Source of the DNA: Bacteroidales bacterium
Lineage (GTDB): Bacteria > Bacteroidota > Bacteroidia > Bacteroidales > P3
Length of the DNA stretch: 38,016 nt
Direction of reading: 5' to 3'
Assembly (NCBI GenBank): GCA_017646685.1
Contig: JAGCLZ010000059.1
Span: forward strand, 1-38,016
Both the position numbers and the translations under genes were made by a program. Positions 31,894 through 38,016 of this stretch are shown here, piece by piece. Every line of letters begins with the position of its first letter. Position 1 is the stretch's first letter. Under the pieces are notes generated by a model that saw nothing but the letters and a program-made list of their open reading frames with translations, did not search any database and had not been told where the DNA came from.

Positions 31894-34323
31894 TCAAGCC
31901 TCGTTATCCATATATCCATAGCCATATCCGTAACCATGCTTACGCTTGTAAGCGTTCTTTCGCTTTTTGAGGTCAATGGCATTGATAACCACTGCCAAAC
32001 CGGGAAACTGTCTATCCTTCTCCAGCTGATTGATGTAGCGAAAGGTCTGCTTGTTGGTATAGTCGGCACGGCACACATATACACACATATCCACCGCACG
32101 GCTAATGATTTGCGTATCTGTAACCATGCTTATTGGAGCTGTATCCAGCACCACATAGTCGTATGATTTCTTCAAGGTATCCAACAGTTTTTCCAAAGAG
32201 TCCTTGGCCACCAGCTCTGTGGGATTCGGAGGCACAGGGCCACCGAAAAGGATATCCAAATTAGGACTTATTGTCGACTTTTCGATGATGCTTTCGAGGT
32301 TGGTGCTCTCGGGATCGCGCAGATAGGTGGTTACACCGACATTCCTTTTATTTACGCCAAAAACCTTGTTCAGCCCCGGCTTCCGAATGTCCATACCTAC
32401 CACTATTACTTTTTTTCCCAAGAAAGCCAAACTGCACGAAACATTGGCTGTAACAAAACTCTTGCCCTCGCCGGGAATGCTTGATGTGAAAGCTACAACC
32501 TTCTGATTGCCGGAGAGCATGAAAAGCAGATTGGTACGCAGGGCACGAAAAGCCTCTTCCATTATATCGTTTTCGTTCTCACGCACCTGAATGTTACCAT
32601 ACTTACGCTCGTCCACGATAGGTAATTCGCCTATAACGGGCACCGAGGTAATCTTTTCCACATCGTCTTTATCCTCAATCTTGTACCTAAACATTTCCCT
32701 TACATAAAGTACCACCATCGGAATAGCGACCCCAACTATTACAGCCACCAAAAGGAGCATTCCCTTTCTTGGCAACACCGGAGCCTTTTCGGCCAACGGC
32801 TTTTCTATAATGCGTCCGTTGCTGGCCGTTACCGCAAGGGTGATGGCGTTCTCTTCACGCTTTTGCAGAAGCATGGTATAGAGCGTAGCTTTTATTTCCT
32901 GCTTTCGGCTCTTGTTCAAAAACTCTTTTTCATGCTCAGGCACACTGCTTATGCGACCTTGGAACTTATGTACTTGGCGTTCTATTTCATTCTTCTGAAT
33001 TTTCAAACCATCAAGCACACTAGCAATGGTGGTCTTTACGGTTATTTTCATCACCTCGATGGTGGCGTTCAGTTTCACCACCGCCGGATTGTTCTCAGAC
33101 GATGTGCGCAACAGTTTCTTGCGTTCCATTATCAACTTGTTATAATCGTCTATCACCGCCGTCAGACTCTGGTTCTGCAAGCCCACATTGGCAGGGATGA
33201 TGTCTTGATCGTTCTTGGGGTTGTTTATATAGTCTTGCAAGGAGTTTACAAGATTTATCTGTGTTACGTTTTCGGTAAACAATTGCTGATATTGCGAGTT
33301 TTCGTGCAAAGCCAACTGAGCGTCGCTTGCCAAATCGGTGAGACCCGACTGCTGTTTGAATCTTGCCAACTCATTATCTGCGCTACCCAACTCCTTGTCG
33401 ATAATGCTCAAACGTTCGTCGATAAACAAGGCAGTCTTTCTGGCCACTTCGTTCTTCTCGTCATTAGCATCTTGGTTGTAAGCATCAATCAAATGGTTTA
33501 TAAAATCCACTCCACGTTGCTTCACAGTATTTTCCACACTTATACGGGCAATGGTTGTAGTCTTGGAAGTAGGCGAGATTGTAAGTTTTGCAAAATAATT
33601 TAAAGCCACATCCGACGGAGAACTTATGATGGTCATGTACTTCATTGATGGAGAATCCTCTGTCCAAGAATTTATAACCTCGTAGTTTGTTAGGAATTCT
33701 ATATCTCCCACCGGAGTAGACAATACGTAAGGCAGCTCTTCGATGTATTGTTTCACAACTGTATCCTCGCTATCGAGGCTGTACTTCACAGTTGCTTCCA
33801 CTTGCTGAGGATAGGTATACTTCATTTTTACACACACCTCACCCTCCAAAAGATCTGCACTTTCGGCACTCATATACACATCCACCGGCTGAGAGTGATA
33901 GAGCGGAGTATTGCAGGAAAGAACATTGGATTCGAATGAGTTGGTATACAAACCCAAATCACACACCACCTTCTTTATCAGGGTATGAGACTTTAGAATC
34001 TCTATCTCATTGTCGAAGTTATTAGTAATGGACATTATACCAAAATTCTGAATAGCAGACAACGGATTGGTGCCCGAAGAGTGCTTATCGTCCTCTTTTA
34101 TAAGCACCGATGCATTCACCCTATAAACAGGCGTTTGATACCTTATATAAATGAAAAAGAGAAATAAACATGCAAGTATACTTACAACAAACCACGGCCA
34201 ATAAATCAGCAACTTAGAAATCAAATCTTGGATATTAATATTATCAAAGAAATCCGATTCATCAGCATTATTTGCTTGATTGTTTATGTGGTTGTTGTTA
34301 TAATTCTTGTTTACTTTGTCCAT
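31894..34323 (-). CDS. Wzc-type chain-length/tyrosine kinase for polysaccharide export
   Basis: The 809-residue inner-membrane protein has an N-terminal Wzz domain with the first helix near residue 45 (LIYWPWFVVSILACLFLFFIY). A long coiled-coil periplasmic part with the GNVR-type region follows, then a second helix (GMLLLVAVIVGVAIPMVVLY). The cytoplasmic tyrosine kinase has Walker A in IPGEGKS (Lys621), Walker A' in GMDIRKP, and Walker B in YVVLDTAP. It ends in a Tyr-rich tail (YGYGYGY) that would be autophosphorylated. AGGAAAC before the ATG at 34323 fixes the start. It follows the Wza gene on the same strand. Confidence 0.92.
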   Translation of the reverse strand: MDKVNKNYNNNHINNQANNADESDFFDNINIQDLISKLLIYWPWFVVSILACLFLFFIYIRYQTPVYRVNASVLIKEDDKHSSGTNPLSAIQNFGIMSITNNFDNEIEILKSHTLIKKVVCDLGLYTNSFESNVLSCNTPLYHSQPVDVYMSAESADLLEGEVCVKMKYTYPQQVEATVKYSLDSEDTVVKQYIEELPYVLSTPVGDIEFLTNYEVINSWTEDSPSMKYMTIISSPSDVALNYFAKLTISPTSKTTTIARISVENTVKQRGVDFINHLIDAYNQDANDEKNEVARKTALFIDERLSIIDKELGSADNELARFKQQSGLTDLASDAQLALHENSQYQQLFTENVTQINLVNSLQDYINNPKNDQDIIPANVGLQNQSLTAVIDDYNKLIMERKKLLRTSSENNPAVVKLNATIEVMKITVKTTIASVLDGLKIQKNEIERQVHKFQGRISSVPEHEKEFLNKSRKQEIKATLYTMLLQKREENAITLAVTASNGRIIEKPLAEKAPVLPRKGMLLLVAVIVGVAIPMVVLYVREMFRYKIEDKDDVEKITSVPVIGELPIVDERKYGNIQVRENENDIMEEAFRALRTNLLFMLSGNQKVVAFTSSIPGEGKSFVTANVSCSLAFLGKKVIVVGMDIRKPGLNKVFGVNKRNVGVTTYLRDPESTNLESIIEKSTISPNLDILFGGPVPPNPTELVAKDSLEKLLDTLKKSYDYVVLDTAPISMVTDTQIISRAVDMCVYVCRADYTNKQTFRYINQLEKDRQFPGLAVVINAIDLKKRKNAYKRKHGYGYGYGYMDNEA

Positions 34324-34377
34324 TGTTTCCTTTCCTAAAAATCTAAGTTTTATGTATTTATTATTTCTAATAGATAG

Positions 34378-34397
34378 ATTGGGTATGCACACCCAAT
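34378..34397. other. Small hairpin between the wza and wzc genes
   Basis: ATTGGGT (34378-34384) and ACCCAAT (34391-34397) form a 7-bp stem with a 6-nt loop. No T-run follows on the minus strand, so this may be an RNA processing or stability element. Confidence 0.35.
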
Positions 34398-34461
34398 TTC
34401 ATATCATTCTCTATCGCGAAAGCCATTGATATAATTGGTCAAAACATCAAATCTATATCCA

Positions 34462-35283
34462 CTATCTTAAAATAGTAACCAACAAACTAGCAACAGATAC
34501 TAACACCGAAGTAGCAGTAAGCCAAAGACCCGTAGAAGAACCTACCTCCGAGTTTTTTGCCTTCGTTTGGTTGGGAGTAACATAGAGAATATCATTTTGT
34601 TGAAGGTAATAATAGGGCGATATTATCAGATTGGCATCATTCAAATTCAGATTGATAATACTTCTTCGCCCATCCATATCCTCACGTATCAGTTTTACAT
34701 TGTCTCTTATTCCATACACCGTCATATCACCAGCCATAGCCAAAGCTTCCAACACATTCACCTTCTCATTATTCACCGTAAATGTACCTGGACGAGCTAC
34801 CTCGCCTAGCACAGAAATCTTGTAATTGGTCATTCTCACATTCACTATCGGAGTTTCCTTCAAATATGGTTTCAACTTGGTTTTAATTAAATTCTCGGCT
34901 TCGGTTTTTGTAAGACCACCTATTTTTATTCTTCCCAGCACCGGAAAGTCTATTTCTCCGTCGTTGTTCACCAAATATTGCTGTAGCGAAGGCTGCTGTG
35001 TAAGATTGGTGTATTTTCCCGTAGTTATAGAACTCTGCACCACCAAATTAAATGGCGATGCCGATTCCGGATCAGAGGTATTAACCGTAATGATTAGCAA
35101 ATCCTTTGGCATAATTTTAGCATCGTACAACGGCTGTGGGGGAATAGAATCGTTCACCACCCCGGCATTTTGCATATATGGTACCTTCTTGTAAGAACCA
35201 CACGAAGCCAACAATAAAATACTAAAAATCACCCATACTCCAGAGTTTATAGTTATTTTCTTCCAATAGTTTTTCTTCATCAT
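34462..35283 (-). CDS. Wza-type polysaccharide export lipoprotein
   Basis: The 273-residue protein has lipobox LLASC (Cys28), a Poly_export domain near residues 55-150, and SLBB-like segments (SVLGEVARPGTFTVNNEKVNVLEALAMAGD). It would form the outer-membrane exit of a capsule or exopolysaccharide. A C-terminal helix near 250-272 could span the membrane, as in Wza. It lies before the Wzc kinase, and the pair would export polysaccharide, though no other synthesis genes lie in the window. Confidence 0.92.
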   Translation of the reverse strand: MMKKNYWKKITINSGVWVIFSILLLASCGSYKKVPYMQNAGVVNDSIPPQPLYDAKIMPKDLLIITVNTSDPESASPFNLVVQSSITTGKYTNLTQQPSLQQYLVNNDGEIDFPVLGRIKIGGLTKTEAENLIKTKLKPYLKETPIVNVRMTNYKISVLGEVARPGTFTVNNEKVNVLEALAMAGDMTVYGIRDNVKLIREDMDGRRSIINLNLNDANLIISPYYYLQQNDILYVTPNQTKAKNSEVGSSTGLWLTATSVLVSVASLLVTILR

Positions 35284-35595
35284 TGCATAAAAAGTGATGT
35301 TCCACCAAATTGTTGAACAAAAAATATAATTATTATACTCTATTTATCAATATCTTAATCTACAAAAAAAGTAAATAAACGAAGTTGCAAAGGTACGCAT
35401 ATTTTTCAACAATTCCAAGGTGAATAATAACTATTTTAGGATTTTCGATTCGGTAAGAAGAAGTAAAATGAAATATCAGTTTACGACAAAACAGTTCGGT
35501 TTTCGGCAGTTCTTTTCCATTTATTCTAACAAGATGAATATCGCCATAAAGGAGTTCACTACATTGATGAAATACAAATGAGTGGAAGGCGAAAA
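35284..35595. other. Gene-free stretch between the wza and rnf operons
   Basis: No credible gene is seen. An open frame on the minus strand (35360-35608) overlaps the promoter below and has no family features. The wza promoter lies at 35388-35418. Confidence 0.5.
35388..35418 (-). promoter_or_regulatory. Promoter of the wza-wzc pair
   Basis: On the minus strand TTG (35418-35416), a 20-bp spacer and TACCTTTG (35395-35388) fit the Bacteroidetes consensus. The leader would be about 100 nt. Confidence 0.7.
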
Positions 35596-35627
35596 TAAAA
35601 AAATCCATCGCTACGAATAACGATGGA
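35596..35627 (-). terminator. Terminator of the rnf operon
   Basis: TCCATCG (35604-35610) and CGATGGA (35621-35627) form a hairpin with a 10-nt loop. On the minus strand seven T follow. Confidence 0.8.
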
Positions 35628-35657
35628 AAATAAAATTTATTGATTATAAAAGAACTT

Positions 35658-36251
35658 CTATTTAGTCGACTTGTTCTTTATTAAATTAACCAATGCTATA
35701 AGGAATCCAAGCACAATAAAACCACCCGGAGCCAATACAAAAGCCAACATACCGTCGCCTGCAAAGTCAGGTTTCAAACCGAAAGCAGAAACGTTGCCCA
35801 ACAACTCTCGTATAAGACCTAAAAGTGTAAGTGCAATAGTAAATCCCAAGCCCATAAACAAACCATCCATCAACGAATAGAAAGGAGTGTTTTTTGAAGC
35901 AAAAGATTCGGCACGAGCCAAAACTATACAGTTAACAACAATAAGAGGTATGAACAATCCCAATGTAGCATATAAATCGGGCACATATGCTTCCATTGCC
36001 ATCTTTAGAATGGTTACAAACGTAGCAATGATAACTATAAATGCCGGTATACGCACTTTGTCGGGAATAAGATTTTTGACACATGATACCACAAGATTCG
36101 ACATCATAAGAACAAATGTGGTCGCCAAACCCATACCCATACCATTGACGGCAGAGGTAGTAACACCTATGGTTGGACACATACCCAACACTAGAACGAA
36201 TACGGGATTTTCTTTTATCAATCCATTTTTTGCTATATTACTAATCTTCAT
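35658..36251 (-). CDS. rnfE: Rnf electron transport complex subunit E
   Basis: The 197-residue membrane protein has about six helices and the signatures NPVFVLVLGMCPTIGVTTSAVNG and LGLFIPLIVVNCIVLARAE. Rnf moves electrons between ferredoxin and NAD and pumps Na or H. RnfE is one of the two related integral subunits (with RnfA). Its ATG shares a base with the rnfG stop (TAATG), so translation is coupled. rnfA is not seen after it in the window. Confidence 0.93.
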   Translation of the reverse strand: MKISNIAKNGLIKENPVFVLVLGMCPTIGVTTSAVNGMGMGLATTFVLMMSNLVVSCVKNLIPDKVRIPAFIVIIATFVTILKMAMEAYVPDLYATLGLFIPLIVVNCIVLARAESFASKNTPFYSLMDGLFMGLGFTIALTLLGLIRELLGNVSAFGLKPDFAGDGMLAFVLAPGGFIVLGFLIALVNLIKNKSTK

Positions 36252-36829
36252 TATTCGTTTCCTCCATTTTTAAAAGCTTTGTAAGCACGGTCTATTGCAT
36301 CGCAAAAAGCACGTGTGCTTATTGTAGCTGCTGTAATAGCATCTACTTCGCCGCCATCTTTTTTTACTGTCATATTATTCTTTTCGGGGTTCATTCCTAT
36401 TATACAACCCTTACCACCTTCTTGGAACCAAGTATCGGCTTTGGTACCTAAACCAGGAGTCTCACCTGTTTCCAATATCTGATAGCCTGTAATGTTTCCG
36501 TCTTTATCAAACCCTACCATTACTCCTATATATCCGTTGAAACCTTTATTGGTAAACGACTTCACAGCCATCCCCACAAGTTCCTTCGAATCATTATAAG
36601 CATAATTGCATACAATATCTTCGCCATCAACACTCACAGTCTTATCTTCCAACGAAGTAAACTGAGGCAATACCATTTTTATGGCTGCTTCTGTCTTTTG
36701 CTGTTGTGCCTTCTTTATAGGCTCTATAGTTGCACTATTCATAGCTGCCAATGCTGCTGCCGACAATACTGTAATAACAGTAAGCACCACAAACATATTG
36801 ACCAACGACGATTCTAACTTCTTAGCCAT
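36251..36829 (-). CDS. rnfG: Rnf electron transport complex subunit G
   Basis: The 192-residue protein has one N-terminal helix and an outward flavin-binding domain. The motif DAITAATIST carries Thr169, the expected site of covalent FMN; most family members have SGAT or TGAT, here TAAT. TGETPGLGTK (residues 121-130) is a further typical segment. It lies 12 nt after rnfD and overlaps rnfE by one base. Confidence 0.93.
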   Translation of the reverse strand: MAKKLESSLVNMFVVLTVITVLSAAALAAMNSATIEPIKKAQQQKTEAAIKMVLPQFTSLEDKTVSVDGEDIVCNYAYNDSKELVGMAVKSFTNKGFNGYIGVMVGFDKDGNITGYQILETGETPGLGTKADTWFQEGGKGCIIGMNPEKNNMTVKKDGGEVDAITAATISTRAFCDAIDRAYKAFKNGGNE

Positions 36830-36841
36830 TTTCTTTTCCTC

Positions 36842-37834
36842 CTATTTTGCAAAACGTTTTGGTTTAAATCCTTTATTTATCAATGGTGTAACGGCATTCA
36901 TCAGCAATATTGCAAACGATACCCCTTCGGGATAGGCTCCCCAAGTACGTATGATAACGGTAAGCAATCCACAACCTATACCAAACACTAACTGACCAGA
37001 CTTAGACATTGGCGATGTAACCATATCTGTAGCCATAAACACAGCACCCAACAACAAACCACCACAAAGTACATGATACAACGGTGCTATATAAGTTGTA
37101 GGGTTGGCCAAATGTAATATAGCTGCAAACACAAAGGTAGTAAGTATAAACGACACAGGGATATGCCACGAAATAACTCTACGACACAACAAGTATATAC
37201 CACCTATAAGTATTGCTATTGCAGATACCTCACCTAGCGAACCTCCATGCTGACCAACAAGCAATGTCCAATAATCGGGCAATCCTTGTAAAGCAGTCAT
37301 ATCACCAGCTTTCACAGCTTCTTTTATCAACGCCAATGGTGTAGCCCCTGTGGTAGCATCAGTAGCCGCAGTAGCACCGACCATATCAAATACAGCATTG
37401 GCTTTGGGCCAAGTAGTCATCTGTACCGGGAAGGATATAAGCAAAAACACCCGTCCAACCAATGCGGGGTTGAAAGGGTTCTTTCCCAATCCACCAAAAG
37501 TCATCTTACCTATAGCTATTGCTACAAATGCACCTATAGCCACAATCCAAAGAGGCAAATTAGATGGAACATTGAATGCCAATAGCAAACCTGTAATTAC
37601 AGCAGAACCATCAGTAATGGTGGCAGGTTGTTTAAGCAAAAACTTCTCGATAACCCACTGAAAGAGTATACAGCAGAATACCGATACTAAACTTACAAAC
37701 AATGCGTCTAACCCAAAAAAGATCAAACTCACTATAAATATTGGGAGCAATGCTATATTTACATCCCACATTATTCTTTTTATGGATTCATTGCCATGCA
37801 CATGAGGCGAACCCGATACATTTAGTAATTTCAT
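36842..37834 (-). CDS. rnfD: Rnf electron transport complex subunit D
   Basis: The 330-residue membrane protein has about ten helices. Its FMN-binding motif TTGATPLA puts the flavin on Thr165, and other family markers are GKNPFNPALVGRVF and SPHVHGNES near the N-terminus. It is related to NqrB. It lies 23 nt after rnfC and 12 nt before rnfG, all on the minus strand. Confidence 0.94.
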   Translation of the reverse strand: MKLLNVSGSPHVHGNESIKRIMWDVNIALLPIFIVSLIFFGLDALFVSLVSVFCCILFQWVIEKFLLKQPATITDGSAVITGLLLAFNVPSNLPLWIVAIGAFVAIAIGKMTFGGLGKNPFNPALVGRVFLLISFPVQMTTWPKANAVFDMVGATAATDATTGATPLALIKEAVKAGDMTALQGLPDYWTLLVGQHGGSLGEVSAIAILIGGIYLLCRRVISWHIPVSFILTTFVFAAILHLANPTTYIAPLYHVLCGGLLLGAVFMATDMVTSPMSKSGQLVFGIGCGLLTVIIRTWGAYPEGVSFAILLMNAVTPLINKGFKPKRFAK

Positions 37835-37857
37835 TATCCTTGTATTATGTTTATTAC

Positions 37858-38016
37858 TTATTTCTTTTGTTGCATCTGACGGAACTTACCTTTAGCAAAA
37901 CGAATCTCGTCAAGCAAAGGTTTGTTGGCTGGACATGTAAATATACAACATCCACATTCTATACAATCCATCAAATGGTTGTCAACAGCCTCTTGCACCT
38001 TATCGTTATTAATCAA
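37858..38016 (-). CDS. rnfC: Rnf electron transport complex subunit C (C-terminal end, partial)
   Basis: The last 52 codons of RnfC are in the window and the rest continues past the right edge. The reading ends ...FRQMQQKK and contains CIECGCCIFTCP, the second 4Fe-4S motif of RnfC, which binds ferredoxin and NADH. The stop at 37858-37860 lies 23 nt before rnfD. Confidence 0.85.
   Translation of the reverse strand: MINNDKVQEAVDNHLMDCIECGCCIFTCPANKPLLDEIRFAKGKFRQMQQKK

Noticed and set aside
35360..35608. 82-residue open frame on the minus strand
   Set aside because: It overlaps the wza promoter and the rnf terminator and has no family features.

Overview
The window looks like a chromosomal segment of a Bacteroidales bacterium, probably outside the genus Bacteroides and nearer Porphyromonas- or Paludibacter-like lineages. 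The basis is family-level: many promoters fit the Bacteroidetes pattern TTTG-N19/20-TAnnTTTG, and the genes include a PorW/SprE-type lipoprotein of the type IX secretion system, a DUF4270 lipoprotein, a DUF4136 lipoprotein, a histone-like HU-related protein, a bactofilin, an Rnf operon and a kinase-RapZ fusion. No species is named, because none can be read from the sequence alone.

Left part (1-10.6 kb): an HU-related protein with its promoter and terminator (to 971), then a gene-free stretch with a large hairpin. Next comes a complete type V-A CRISPR-Cas system on the minus strand, in transcription order cas12a (1399 aa), cas4, cas1, cas2, leader, array of 13 repeats and 12 spacers. The four cas genes are tightly packed or overlap. 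The array has its own consensus promoter in the leader, beside a 14-bp palindrome. An 18/20 direct repeat lies on each side of the whole system (1246-1265 and 8589-8608). Beyond it is a plus-strand AAA/DUF4143 ATPase whose promoter lies among repeats spaced about 33 bp apart.

Middle (10.6-27.9 kb): mostly housekeeping and envelope genes. These are hutH (histidine ammonia-lyase), an OmpA-like surface protein, a double-CDGSH iron-sulfur protein with a DUF4136 lipoprotein, a MITE-like element, tRNA-Glu(CTC), an SRPBCC protein and pyrE, then a NUDIX hydrolase with a glycosyltransferase of family 9. A minus-strand cluster follows with a starch-synthase-like protein, a DUF4270 lipoprotein, a MORN-repeat protein and Maf. 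After that come lemA with two TPM-domain proteins, and bactofilin, AtpZ and the kinase-RapZ fusion.

Right part (27.9-38.0 kb): porW, a small membrane protein that shares a 19-bp promoter element with porW, a repeat-rich gene-free region, a Wza/Wzc-type polysaccharide export pair, and the 3' end of an rnf operon (rnfC partial, rnfD, rnfG, rnfE) that runs off the right edge.

The main system is the Cas12a locus. As read, it is intact: all three RuvC catalytic residues, the Cas1 metal ligands and the four Cas4 cysteines are present, the array repeats are nearly identical, and an array promoter is visible. Secondary points of interest are the repeat-decorated ATPase promoter, the shared porW promoter element, the kinase-RapZ fusion, and several undescribed inverted-repeat or periodic elements between genes.
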